A stretch of 64,000 bases of DNA. It comes from Planococcus wigleyi (GTDB taxonomy: Bacteria > Bacillota > Bacilli > Bacillales_A > Planococcaceae). The notes below the pieces were generated by a model. That model was not told the DNA's origin, did not search any database, and saw nothing but the letters and a program-made list of their open reading frames with translations. Shown here piece by piece: positions 28,928 to 37,256 of this stretch (within the stretch, counting starts at the first letter, position 1; every line of letters begins with the position of its first letter). The position numbers were made by a program, and so were the translations under genes. The stretch lies in contig NZ_JACSPU010000001.1 in the NCBI RefSeq assembly GCF_014836985.1, positions 961,855 through 1,025,854 on the forward strand, written 5' to 3'.

Positions 28928-29081
28928 TCATGTCTTTTCCTTCTTTTGATGAAAAGACTGCATACAAAACCCGGTAAGCTGCAGCACCAGCCCGACTGCG
29001 AAATAGATATCAGACCCTGTATTAAAATATATAATAACAAAAGCCAGCCCTGTTAAATAAAGTGTCCATGCAATTTTCATT
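28928..29081 (-). pseudogene. Frameshifted small membrane protein gene
   Basis: An ATG at 29081 with AAGGAG nine bases upstream opens a hydrophobic reading frame that stops after 19 codons. Removing one base from the run of five A at 29039-29043 would give a continuous 50-residue protein with two hydrophobic segments and a basic tail (QKKEKT). This suggests a one-base homopolymer expansion in a real small gene, or a sequencing error. Confidence 0.45.
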
Positions 29082-29220
29082 ATTGGAAACTCCTTGTGTG
29101 TTGAAAATCTGGTCTACATCTAAAGTCGTAGTCTTAAGCACCCCTGAGCCCGATGGTTTAGATGGTAAAGCCGGTTATGCTGGTATTATTAAAGATTTAC
29201 CAAAATTCAGGAGGTGCTTT

Positions 29221-29670
29221 ATGCAGTTGAATCAAAAATTGGTTTTATCATCTATTCTTTTATTGGTTGCTCTATTGGCCGGCTCTGGATTATTCGTGAA
29301 TTCATTGGAAAGGAATCAATGGGTCCACGAAACCTTGATCGAAGTGTTTCAAAACGATGCGAAAGTAAAACAGGATATGAGCAGAGGAGAAGTCACGGTT
29401 TCCGCAGATGAATTTGCGGATAATATGGTTATTTTTGTAGAAGACGTCCTAATGTATCCTTTTTACATGTTGGTCTTTGCCGTATTCCTAGGCTTGTTCG
29501 GATTTCTGATGATGGCGACCCATCCTTCGATTGCGTCAGCTTTTCTTGCGCTGGCCGGTGTATTATCCCTGTTCACTTTAGTTCCGCCTGTTTTATTGTT
29601 TTTTGCTGCAAACAGTTTAGTGAAGTCGGGTGGGACTTTAACGGCGGTACCCCACAGGAACGCATTTTGA
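29221..29670 (+). CDS. Membrane protein, possibly DUF4064-like
   Basis: The 149-residue protein has an N-terminal helix (about 8-27), an extracellular-type loop with charged residues, and three further hydrophobic segments. The ending (AANSLVKSGG) recalls DUF4064-type proteins, but identification is weak. I start at the ATG at 29221 because AGGAGGTG lies five bases upstream; the frame is open further 5' but without a ribosome site. Confidence 0.6.
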   Translation: MQLNQKLVLSSILLLVALLAGSGLFVNSLERNQWVHETLIEVFQNDAKVKQDMSRGEVTVSADEFADNMVIFVEDVLMYPFYMLVFAVFLGLFGFLMMATHPSIASAFLALAGVLSLFTLVPPVLLFFAANSLVKSGGTLTAVPHRNAF

Positions 29671-29821
29671 TCACTGGGTAGATCGGCAGAAAAGGAGCTT
29701 TAAAAAGGCTTCTTTTTTTATGCGTATATGGCTAAAGCATAAGGGAAAAGAAGGAGTTTTCAATGAAATGGAGAATATAACCAACTAGCTTGAAATGGTG
29801 CATTTGTGAGGGAGGAACAAT

Positions 29822-30304
29822 ATGTACAAATTGCTTATGTTGTTGTATTGGCTTTCTGCATTCCTTACGCTTGCTGTTTTCTATGGCATGAATAGTTTGA
29901 GTGAACCGGTAAAAAATGATGATTTCGGAGGAGGAAATGGCAACCCGACTCTGGTTATTCCATTTTTCCTCATGCCGTTCATTTTGTATTTCTTATATGG
30001 AACGATTGAATTATCGATGAGAGCAACCAGCAGGTGGTACAGTCCTAAAGGCATTTGGACTGGAATTGCAATCAGTTTCATTTATGTGGCTGTATCCTCT
30101 GCTTATACATTGAAAAAAGCAAAAGACTTTCGGATCTATATCGTTGAGACAAAAGATGCTTTTGACAACCCCAAAGACTTTTCCTTATTCACTATTTTTT
30201 CCAATCATATTTTCTTTAACCCACTGACTTTTGGCCTGCTGGTGGTGGGGTGTTTTCTGATAGGATCGGTTTGGAGTTTAATTAGACAAGCACCTGAGAA
30301 ATAA
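29822..30304 (+). CDS. Membrane protein of unknown function
   Basis: The 160-residue protein has four hydrophobic segments (about 3-22, 44-65, 80-100, 133-153). A strong ribosome site, GGGAGGAAC, precedes the ATG. It is followed at short distance by two very small membrane protein genes on the same strand, perhaps one operon. No family recognised. Confidence 0.65.
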   Translation: MYKLLMLLYWLSAFLTLAVFYGMNSLSEPVKNDDFGGGNGNPTLVIPFFLMPFILYFLYGTIELSMRATSRWYSPKGIWTGIAISFIYVAVSSAYTLKKAKDFRIYIVETKDAFDNPKDFSLFTIFSNHIFFNPLTFGLLVVGCFLIGSVWSLIRQAPEK

Positions 30305-30350
30305 AGAGAAGATACATATTGCCGTTCGCATAAGAAAGGACATGAAAGGC

Positions 30351-30515
30351 ATGTTAACTTACGGGTATTACGTTGTATTGCTGGTTTTAATTCTGCTAGC
30401 GGCATGGAGTACGTGGGGGGAAACCCATAAAACGATCATGTATGGAATTGCCATAGCCGGACTTTTGGGTTTAGTCGTCCTAAAAGTATTAGAAAAAAGC
30501 CGATGTAAAAACTGA
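30351..30515 (+). CDS. 54-residue membrane protein
   Basis: A short frame encodes two hydrophobic helices (about 4-18 and 30-46) with a basic end (KSRCKN). AAAGGA lies ten bases before the ATG at 30351; an in-frame ATG at 30342 is too close to that site. It lies between two other small membrane genes on the same strand. Unknown function. Confidence 0.5.
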   Translation: MLTYGYYVVLLVLILLAAWSTWGETHKTIMYGIAIAGLLGLVVLKVLEKSRCKN

Positions 30516-30567
30516 AAAGACTAACAACTATGTTAAACTTAACCAATAAATACTGGAGGTGTTATAA

Positions 30568-30750
30568 ATGTCCAATGAAGTACTTGGAATCATTGCTTTG
30601 TTGTCCATAATCATCTGGATCGCGGTTTCCAAAGAAGCGGTAAAACCGACGAAAGAGATCCAGTGGCCGAAGATGTTAACTTTGCTGTCTGCAGGAACTG
30701 CATCAGCATTCGTCATCACTTTGTCGCTTTTTCAAAGCCTGCCGTTCTAA
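30568..30750 (+). CDS. 60-residue membrane protein
   Basis: Two hydrophobic segments (about 4-20 and 37-55) are separated by a lysine-rich loop (KEAVKPTKEIQWPK). CTGGAGGTG lies seven bases before the ATG, and a terminator follows directly. Unknown function. Confidence 0.65.
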   Translation: MSNEVLGIIALLSIIIWIAVSKEAVKPTKEIQWPKMLTLLSAGTASAFVITLSLFQSLPF

Positions 30751-30782
30751 AACAGACTCAGTGAGTTGAGTCTGTTTTTTTC
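30750..30782. terminator. Bidirectional terminator
   Basis: AAACAGACTCA and TGAGTCTGTTTTTT form a hairpin that begins at the stop codon of the plus-strand small gene and overlaps the end of the minus-strand pseudogene (stop at 30758). Confidence 0.82.
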
Positions 30783-31099
30783 TTTCTGTACTGAAAACGC
30801 CAAGCATAATAAATAATCCAGGCACTTAAAAGAACCAATGAGGAAAGATATTGGTAAGCATAGTCTGCAAAAATCAGAATGGAAAATCCGATAATCGCTG
30901 TAGGAATCATGATATAAAGAGAAACTTCAATCAGTGGGGGGTTCTACATCCCCCGCTGATTGTTAGTTGATCCAATCGGACTTTTACGGTCAGTGGATCT
31001 CCCGCTTATAAAAGCGGGAGTCTTACTGCTCGTTAAAGCGGGATATATCCACATTCTTACTTCTTTGTTTTTCAAACTCAATTCGAATCGATTCGTCAT
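30758..31099 (-). pseudogene. Small membrane protein gene interrupted by an IS-like segment
   Basis: The start at 31099 (GAGGAG seven bases upstream) reads MTNRFELSLKNKEVRMWI before entering the hairpin-rich segment at about 31035. There it meets an in-frame TAG near 30950. Beyond that segment the same frame continues as EVSLYIMIPTAIIGF through two membrane helices to a basic C terminus and TGA at 30758. Joined, the two halves would make one protein of about 75-80 residues. The interrupting segment should abolish expression of the C-terminal part. Confidence 0.6.
30933..31035. mobile_element. Hairpin-rich remnant resembling an IS200/IS605-family end
   Basis: Two hairpins sit about 45 bp apart: AATCAGTGGGGG with CCCCCGCTGATT around a TTCTACAT loop, and CTCCCGCTT with AAGCGGGAG around ATAA-type loop bases. 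Paired palindromes of this form are typical of the ends of IS200/IS605 elements and their non-coding derivatives. No transposase gene lies nearby. It splits a small membrane gene. Boundaries are estimated from where the coding frame resumes, and orientation is not determined. Confidence 0.5.
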
Positions 31100-31200
31100 G
31101 GGCATCTCCTCGTTTCTGACAAGTTAATAAACAATAGATTTGTTTAATCATACCTATTTTTGGCAACAGGAACAAAAAAACCTTTTGTTTTCAAAATATT

Positions 31201-31229
31201 TTGACTATGCAAGCATTGTAAGCTATGAT
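31201..31229 (+). promoter_or_regulatory. Promoter of the T-box/argS transcript
   Basis: TTGACT (31201-31206) and TATGAT (31224-31229) are separated by 17 bases, placing the transcript start near 31236, just before the T-box leader. Confidence 0.8.
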
Positions 31230-31251
31230 ATTCCAAAACTATACAAAAATT

Positions 31252-31492
31252 CTGTGACGAAGAGAGTAGTTGCATACGGATACGTCAGCGAGCCGGGGAC
31301 AGTGAAAGCCTGGTGGTGTCTGCTGCAATGAACCGCACTTCCGAGAAACTGCCTGAACCTTCCAGTAGGGCATGTCGGTGAAACCCGTTATCATGTTTAA
31401 GTTGGTCTGTTTAATTATGGACAATGAGAGTGGTACCGCGGGAAAGCCCGTCTCTGTATGAATGCATACAGAGACGGGCTTTTTTATTTTTA
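31252..31492 (+). ncRNA. T-box riboswitch (arginine) controlling argS
   Basis: The leader contains the conserved T-box sequence GAGAGTGGTACCGCGGG (31436-31442 region), whose TGGNACCGCG pairs with the uncharged tRNA acceptor end. A perfect terminator stem follows (AGCCCGTCTCTGTAT and its complement) with TTTTTTATTTTT. Upstream, GTGACGAAGAGAGTAGT begins Stem I. GAACCGCA contains CGC at 31334-31336, a likely arginine specifier codon. Uncharged tRNA-Arg would favour the antiterminator and allow argS transcription. Confidence 0.92.
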
Positions 31493-31514
31493 GTTAAAAG
31501 AGGAGGACTATGGA

Positions 31515-33206
31515 ATGGAATTAAAACAAACGTATGCTGAGGAAATTGCTTTGGAGCTGAATGGGCTTGTGGAGCTTGATGAAATCGTGAATTTAATTGA
31601 ACAGCCGAAATCCGACACACAAGGAGATCTGGCTTTTCCTTGCTTCACATTGGCAAAAGCAGCGAAGAAGTCGCCTGTAAATATTGCGAAGGAGCAGGCA
31701 CAGGCAATTTCCCACCCATATTTTGAAAAGGTAGTAGCGGAAGGGCCATATGTAAATTGTTTTTATAATAAACCGGACGTCAGCTTAGTGGTCATGAAAG
31801 AAATTTTGCATAAAGATGCTGGCTACGGGTCTTCAGAGATTGGGCAAACCAAGACGGTAACACTGGACTTTTCTTCTCCCAATATTGCGAAGCCATTTTC
31901 CATGGGGCATCTGCGTTCAACAGTTATCGGCAATTCTTTGGCGAACATCTCTGAGAAATGTGGCTATAAAACCATTCGGATCAACCATCTTGGCGACTGG
32001 GGAACACAATTCGGCAAATTGATCACCGCTTATAAATTGTGGGGGAATGAGCAGCAAGTGAAAGAGGCCCCCATCAGTGAATTGCTGAAGCTTTATGTGA
32101 AATTCCACGATGAAGCTGAAAAGAATGCGGAATTGGCGAACGAAGCCAGATTGTGGTTCAAGAAACTTGAAGATGGAAATGAAGAAGCCCAGCACTTATG
32201 GAAATGGTTCCGTGAAGAGTCGCTCCAGGAGTTCGCCAAAATCTATCAACTATTGGATGTGGAATTTGATTCTTATAACGGAGAAGCTTTTTATAACGAC
32301 AAGATGGATGAAGTGGTGGAGCTTCTGGTAGAAAAACATTTGCTGATCAAGTCGGAAGGGGCGGATGTCGTTGATTTGAGTGATTATAGCCTGCCGCCCC
32401 TATTGATCAGAAAATCGGATGGCGCCACGTTATACGGCACGCGCGATTTGGCGGCAGCTTTGTTCAGAAAAAGAAGTTACCAATTTGATCAATCATTTTA
32501 CGTCGTGGGGCAAGAACAAACGCTTCATTTTAAGCAATTGTTTTTGGTGTTGGAAAAGATGGGATATGAATGGCCAAAAGATATGGTCCATGTGCCGTTC
32601 GGCTTTATCTTGAAAGACGGCAAAAAGATGTCGACTCGTAAAGGCGGCGTGATTTTGCTGGAACAAGTCATCAAAGAAGCGATCGCTCTTGCGGAAAATA
32701 ACATTGCAGAAAAAAATCCAGCGTTGCCGGATAAAGAAGAAGTAGCCAAAATGGTGGGCGTAGGGGCGATCATTTTCCATGATTTAAAAAATGACCGCCA
32801 AAGCAATATAGAATTCTCCCTTTCGGACATGCTGAAGTTTGAAGGCGCTACAGGTCCTTACGTCCAGTATACCCATGCGAGAGCCCGTTCCATTTTATCG
32901 AAGTCTGCAATCGATCTTACACTGCTCAATCCGGCAGGACTGAATGATCCTTACAGTTGGCCGATTATAAAAAGATTGCTGGCGTTCCCAGAAGTGATTT
33001 CCAAAAGTTTTGATTATGCAGAGCCGTCTCAAATTGCCAAATACCTGATTTCGTTGGCTCAGGAATTCAATACCTATTATGCGCACGTGAAAATATTGAG
33101 CGAAGATATCGAACTGGAAGGAAGACTAGCCCTGGTTCAGTCCGTGGCGATCGTATTAAAGGAAGGATTAAGGTTACTTGGAATCAAAGCGCCTGAAAGA
33201 ATGTAA
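31515..33206 (+). CDS. argS: Arginyl-tRNA synthetase (T-box-regulated copy)
   Basis: The 563-residue class I synthetase has the HIGH-type motif in PFSMGHLRST near residue 132, the KMSTRKG signature near residue 373, the N-terminal arginyl-specific domain and a C-terminal anticodon-binding domain (GATGPYVQYTHARA). It attaches arginine to tRNA-Arg. It lies under a T-box leader. Many Bacillales have a second, housekeeping argS without a T-box elsewhere; whether this genome has two cannot be seen. The ATG follows AGAGGAGGA. Confidence 0.93.
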   Translation: MELKQTYAEEIALELNGLVELDEIVNLIEQPKSDTQGDLAFPCFTLAKAAKKSPVNIAKEQAQAISHPYFEKVVAEGPYVNCFYNKPDVSLVVMKEILHKDAGYGSSEIGQTKTVTLDFSSPNIAKPFSMGHLRSTVIGNSLANISEKCGYKTIRINHLGDWGTQFGKLITAYKLWGNEQQVKEAPISELLKLYVKFHDEAEKNAELANEARLWFKKLEDGNEEAQHLWKWFREESLQEFAKIYQLLDVEFDSYNGEAFYNDKMDEVVELLVEKHLLIKSEGADVVDLSDYSLPPLLIRKSDGATLYGTRDLAAALFRKRSYQFDQSFYVVGQEQTLHFKQLFLVLEKMGYEWPKDMVHVPFGFILKDGKKMSTRKGGVILLEQVIKEAIALAENNIAEKNPALPDKEEVAKMVGVGAIIFHDLKNDRQSNIEFSLSDMLKFEGATGPYVQYTHARARSILSKSAIDLTLLNPAGLNDPYSWPIIKRLLAFPEVISKSFDYAEPSQIAKYLISLAQEFNTYYAHVKILSEDIELEGRLALVQSVAIVLKEGLRLLGIKAPERM

Positions 33207-33401
33207 AGAAATTTTGGATACCATGCAAGCCTAAACCAGGATAGAAAATAGCCAGATTCACAGATCTTTAACATATTCAAACTGAAATTTTCGACTAATT
33301 ATTACTTATTATGGAATATTATAATGCTATACTTTAAATATATCGGAGAAGATATAATAATCTGTCAGTTAGTATGGATGGTTCTAAGTTAAGGAGGATT
33401 T

Positions 33402-34649
33402 GTGGTGAAACAGCATTTGAACGAATGGAAAACGCCTTCCATCCTGCTTGGTTCTTTGGGCATCGCCAGTCTGGGAGATTTCATCTACCTGGTGGCGATC
33501 AACATCATCGTATACCAAATGACCGGTTCGGCAGCTGCTGTGGCAGGGCTTTGGGTGATCGGTCCGTTGACCAATATCGTGACGAAATTCTGGACAGGCA
33601 GCTTTATTGATTACCGAAGCAAGAAGAACATCGTGATGGTGACTTTGGTCGCACGGGCATTGTTTATCGCTTTCATGCCTTTGGCGCCGAATCTTCTGGC
33701 GGTGTACGCGATTCTCGTTGTTCTCAGCATTGCCAAGTCCTTTTTCGGTCCCGCTTCAATGACTTATATCACCATGCTGGTATCTCCGCATAAGAGAAAG
33801 CGATTTAACTCGCTTCGGTCATTCAGCTCATCGAGTGCATTCATCATTGGTCCAGCTATTGGTGGAACGCTTATCCTCACAACCAATATTTCGGTCACTT
33901 TGTGGCTGACGGCTGTGTTCTATCTGCTGGCCTCGTTGTTGCTGGCTCTGTTGACTGAAACCGAAAAAATCGAACCAACAGAAATTCCTGCTCTGACGTT
34001 TGCTCAAGTCGCAAGAGATTTTACAGTCGTCTATGCTTTTATGACTGAAAGAAAATATGTATCTGCGATTTACCTGGGTTTTCTTGCGGTGATGTTGTTT
34101 TCTTTTGCCATGGATGCCCAGGAAGTGGTCTTTACCCAGCAGGTGATCGGTCTGACGGAAGTGGAGTACAGCCTCCTGATCAGCATCACGGGCATCGGTT
34201 CAGTGAGCGGGGCGATGTTGCTGTCCATCTTTTCGAATAAAGTATCTATCCGTTATATGATTGTCATCGGTTTGCTGATGATGACTTTCGGCTATGTCAT
34301 ATACGCATTTTCCTGGTCTTTTGCATCGGTTACTGTCGGCTTTATCATACTTGGATTCTTTAATGTCTTTTTGAATGCGGGAATTGCGACTTTTTATCAA
34401 AACAATGTACCGGTGTCTGTCATGGGGAGAGTGACAAGCATCTTCCAATTGATCCAAAGTATTTTTCAAATCTTTTTCATCCTGGGCATTGGCTTGCTGG
34501 CCGATCTAGTTTCATTGAAACTGACGATTGGGGCTCTTGCAGTGATTATGCTAGTGGCCGCTTTCTTGTATGCTATAGCGGTGCTGAACCCGAAGTATTT
34601 CGGCTGGTATGAGGAAGCGGAAGAAGAACTGGAAGAAGAGCTGGCTTAA
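33402..34649 (+). CDS. MFS transporter
   Basis: The 415-residue protein has about 12 membrane helices and the layout of drug:proton antiporters, with a cytoplasmic loop around residue 190 and the basic motif SPHKRKRF between helices. A highly acidic tail (EEAEEELEEELA) ends the protein. The GTG at 33402 follows TAAGGAGG. It stands alone, without a linked regulator. Substrate unknown. Confidence 0.82.
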   Translation: MVKQHLNEWKTPSILLGSLGIASLGDFIYLVAINIIVYQMTGSAAAVAGLWVIGPLTNIVTKFWTGSFIDYRSKKNIVMVTLVARALFIAFMPLAPNLLAVYAILVVLSIAKSFFGPASMTYITMLVSPHKRKRFNSLRSFSSSSAFIIGPAIGGTLILTTNISVTLWLTAVFYLLASLLLALLTETEKIEPTEIPALTFAQVARDFTVVYAFMTERKYVSAIYLGFLAVMLFSFAMDAQEVVFTQQVIGLTEVEYSLLISITGIGSVSGAMLLSIFSNKVSIRYMIVIGLLMMTFGYVIYAFSWSFASVTVGFIILGFFNVFLNAGIATFYQNNVPVSVMGRVTSIFQLIQSIFQIFFILGIGLLADLVSLKLTIGALAVIMLVAAFLYAIAVLNPKYFGWYEEAEEELEEELA

Positions 34650-34685
34650 AAAATATAAATGCCAGACAGACGGGAGTAAATATAG

Positions 34686-35237
34686 ATGTTGATCGACCAG
34701 AAAAACTTTTCTTCAAGTAATGTAATTTTTAGCATACGGACGGCATCTGAAGAAGATGCCAGTCATTTATCTGAACTAAGGCTGAAAATAGATGGCGAAA
34801 CCGAAAACTTAGACAGGGAAAAAGGAGAAGCCTACATAGATGAAGCCGGGTTCAGAAAAATAATTGAAGAAGATAAACTTAGTGGAAATAGCTTGTTTCT
34901 AGTAGCCGAAACAAATGGAAAACTTGTAGCATTTTCAAGGTGTGCAGGGAATGGACTGAAAAGAACTTATCACCAGACAGAATTTGGTATCGGCGTCTTG
35001 CGTGAGTATTGGGGATATGGCATTGGGAAAAACATGCTGAATGAATCAATCCAATGGGCAGACGCGAATGGCATCCAAAAACTAACCTTAAAAGTGTTGG
35101 AAACCAATAGCAAGGCCATTGCTTTGTATAAGAAATTTGATTTTGAAGTAGAAGGCATATTAAGGAAAGACAAATTTCTTTCGGATGGGGATTATTATAA
35201 TACGGTCTTGATGGGCAGGTTCAACATACATGATTAA
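34686..35237 (+). CDS. GNAT-family N-acetyltransferase
   Basis: The 183-residue protein has the acetyl-CoA-binding segment REYWGYGIGKNML near residue 108 and the LYKKFDFEVEG motif near the end, as in GNAT enzymes related to RimJ/L and YhhY-like acetyltransferases. It should use acetyl-CoA on an amine; the acceptor is not determined. The gene lies 36 bp after the MFS gene and may be co-transcribed. Confidence 0.83.
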   Translation: MLIDQKNFSSSNVIFSIRTASEEDASHLSELRLKIDGETENLDREKGEAYIDEAGFRKIIEEDKLSGNSLFLVAETNGKLVAFSRCAGNGLKRTYHQTEFGIGVLREYWGYGIGKNMLNESIQWADANGIQKLTLKVLETNSKAIALYKKFDFEVEGILRKDKFLSDGDYYNTVLMGRFNIHD

Positions 35238-35248
35238 TTTAACGCAGA

Positions 35249-35295
35249 AACACCCTCGCACGAGACATCATGTCTTGTCTTATGCGGGGGTATTT
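35249..35295 (+). terminator. Imperfect hairpin after the GNAT gene
   Basis: CCTCGCACGAGACAT and ATGTCTTGTCTTATGCGGGGG form a long imperfect stem ending in TATTTGTG. A weak terminator is likely. Confidence 0.45.
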
Positions 35296-35301
35296 GTGTG
35301 A

Positions 35302-35461
35302 ATGGATTCTGTGCAACTTCAGGATTTGTATGATACCACCCTTTTGGCACTGCAAAAGGAGATCCGGAAACGAGATCTTTGATTACGACGCAGTCAAGGT
35401 CAAAATGGCTTTGGCCGATGGACTGTTGTCACCTCGAATGGCGGTCTTTCAGTTCGAATAA
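35302..35461 (+). pseudogene. Frameshifted small gene
   Basis: The ATG at 35302 reads 26 codons ending KEIRKRDL and then stops. One base out of frame, IFDYDAVKVKMALADGLLSP continues to a TAA at 35461. The two parts join smoothly if one base is missing near 35372-35375, giving a protein of about 53 residues with no known family. It may be a decayed small gene. The ribosome site is poor. Confidence 0.4.
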
Positions 35462-35854
35462 AACGATTAAAATCAATAAACTCAAATGATCAGACTGATC
35501 ATCATCACTTAGTAAAATTATTGGTTATTTTAGTGCGATTTCAACAAATACTTTTGGACTTTTTTCAGTTCTCTGTTATGCATATATATAAAGGTGAAAA
35601 CATGTATTTTTTTTGTAAAGAATTAACGAGATAAGCTTGCGTAATTTAACTAAAGTTAGGAGAATTAATAATTGCGTTCGTTATTACTGCAGAGACGGTA
35701 GACTTCCTTTGTCAAACCTATCCTGGCTTCTAATGATTACGGACATATCCGGCAAGGTATTTATAAGCTTTTATGCAGTTCAACAGATCTAAATCGGGAC
35801 TTTAAACGTTAATTCAATAAAGCAGCTGCATGCAAAAGAAAAGAGGAAGTTCAA
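35462..35854. other. AT-rich intergenic region before the PepSY gene
   Basis: No gene is supported here. The region holds the dyad TGATCAGACTGATCA at 35487-35501, AT-rich tracts around 35580-35600 that could include a promoter, and no clear terminator. Confidence 0.6.
35487..35501. promoter_or_regulatory. 7-1-7 inverted repeat resembling a Fur-family box
   Basis: TGATCAG-A-CTGATCA is a perfect 7-1-7 dyad. Its outer TGAT/ATCA bases agree with the Bacillus Fur consensus TGATAAT-N-ATTATCA, but the inner bases differ. It is over 350 bp upstream of the next gene, so its role is uncertain. Confidence 0.35.
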
Positions 35855-37234
35855 TTGAAAGACAATAGAGAGAAAAGGGATTCCGATAAAATCCCCAAAA
35901 AGACGCTAGGCAGAAATACATATAAAACAATATGGAGATGGCATTTGTATGCAGGTGTTCTTTTTGCACCGCTCCTTTTACTTTTAGCAGTAACAGGCTC
36001 TGTTTATTTGTTTAAAAGTGAAATTGAAAGTGTACTTTACCAGGAATATTATCAAGTTGATCCACAGAAAGAAAAACTGGCTGTTTCTGAACAGCTGGAA
36101 GAAGTGAAACGGTTATATCCCGAAGCCATCGTCACGAAATATCGGCCAGGTGAAGACAATGAGCGTTCGAGTGAAGTAACCATAAGTACAAACGAAGAAT
36201 CTCTGACGCTTTTTATAGATCCTTATACAGGGAAGTCCGTTGGAGAACTGAATAATGAAGATCGGATTATGGATAAAATTGAAGAAATACACGGCGAACT
36301 TATGGCTGGAACGCTGGGTGATCGGATGGTCGAATTGGCTGCTTGCTGGGCCATTGTACTATTGGTGACGGGTTTCTTTTTATGGTTTCCCAAGAAACCA
36401 AAAGGTATGGGAGGGGTTTTGTTTCCCCGATTGAAAAAAGGCGGAAAGATTTTAAGGCGCGATTTGCACGCAGTTCCTGCTTTTTGGGTTTCTGGAGGGT
36501 TATTATTTTTAATCCTGACAGGTTTGCCGTGGTCAGGATTGTGGGGAGCAAATTTTCAAGCAATCACAACAAATACTGGGGAAGGTTACCCGCCTTCGGT
36601 ATGGATAGGTGAGGCACCTGTTTCAGGAGTTGAAACACAGGATATTGCAGAAGTTCCCTGGGCTGCTGAAACCTTGGATGTTCCCATATCGAGTTTGCAG
36701 GGTCTGGTACCGCAAACACTGGATCAAGTGGTTAAAATTGCAGAGCAAACAGGCATTTACCCAACCTACTCCATTATCATTCCTCAGGAACCGGAAGGCG
36801 TCTATACACTTTCCGTGTTCCCGCCTAAAGCCCAGGATGAAGCGACTATTCATATTGATCAATATTCGGGTGCGGTTCTGGCGGATTACCGTTACGATAA
36901 TTACGGAATAATCGGTAAGGTGGTAGCGTGGGGGATTACGTTGCACAAAGGAACTCAATTTGGTTTGGCCAACCAACTTGCTAGCCTGATCATTTGCTTA
37001 GGCGTTATATTGACAGCGATAAGCGGCGTTTATTTATGGTGGAAGCGAAAACCGAAAAAAGGGATGGGTGGACCAACTGCACCAGCTCTTTTTAAAACGA
37101 AAATGTTTCTTTGGCTGATGATCGGATTGGGGATTCTATTTCCACTGGTCGGTTTGTCGATATTGGTTGTCTGGTTATTTGATTGGCTGATCATCCAGCG
37201 CATCCCAGTTGTTAAGCGGTGGTTTAACGTCTAA
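35855..37234 (+). CDS. PepSY-associated membrane protein
   Basis: The 459-residue protein starts with a basic N terminus, then a first membrane helix with WRWHLYAGVLFAPLLLLLA, a PepSY-type extracellular domain, and three further helices (about 150-180, 210-235, 380-410, 425-450). Histidines in WHLYAGV and LHKG occur in PepSY-TM proteins, which are often linked to iron or heme reduction and siderophore use. The TTG at 35855 follows AGAGGAAG. A YtkA-like lipoprotein gene lies 22 bp downstream. Confidence 0.8.
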   Translation: MKDNREKRDSDKIPKKTLGRNTYKTIWRWHLYAGVLFAPLLLLLAVTGSVYLFKSEIESVLYQEYYQVDPQKEKLAVSEQLEEVKRLYPEAIVTKYRPGEDNERSSEVTISTNEESLTLFIDPYTGKSVGELNNEDRIMDKIEEIHGELMAGTLGDRMVELAACWAIVLLVTGFFLWFPKKPKGMGGVLFPRLKKGGKILRRDLHAVPAFWVSGGLLFLILTGLPWSGLWGANFQAITTNTGEGYPPSVWIGEAPVSGVETQDIAEVPWAAETLDVPISSLQGLVPQTLDQVVKIAEQTGIYPTYSIIIPQEPEGVYTLSVFPPKAQDEATIHIDQYSGAVLADYRYDNYGIIGKVVAWGITLHKGTQFGLANQLASLIICLGVILTAISGVYLWWKRKPKKGMGGPTAPALFKTKMFLWLMIGLGILFPLVGLSILVVWLFDWLIIQRIPVVKRWFNV

Positions 37235-37256
37235 ACGAAGAAAGGCGGACAGAAAA

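Noticed and set aside
29062..29220. 53-codon upstream extension of the membrane protein at 29221
   Set aside because: No ribosome site, while AGGAGGTG lies five bases before the ATG at 29221.
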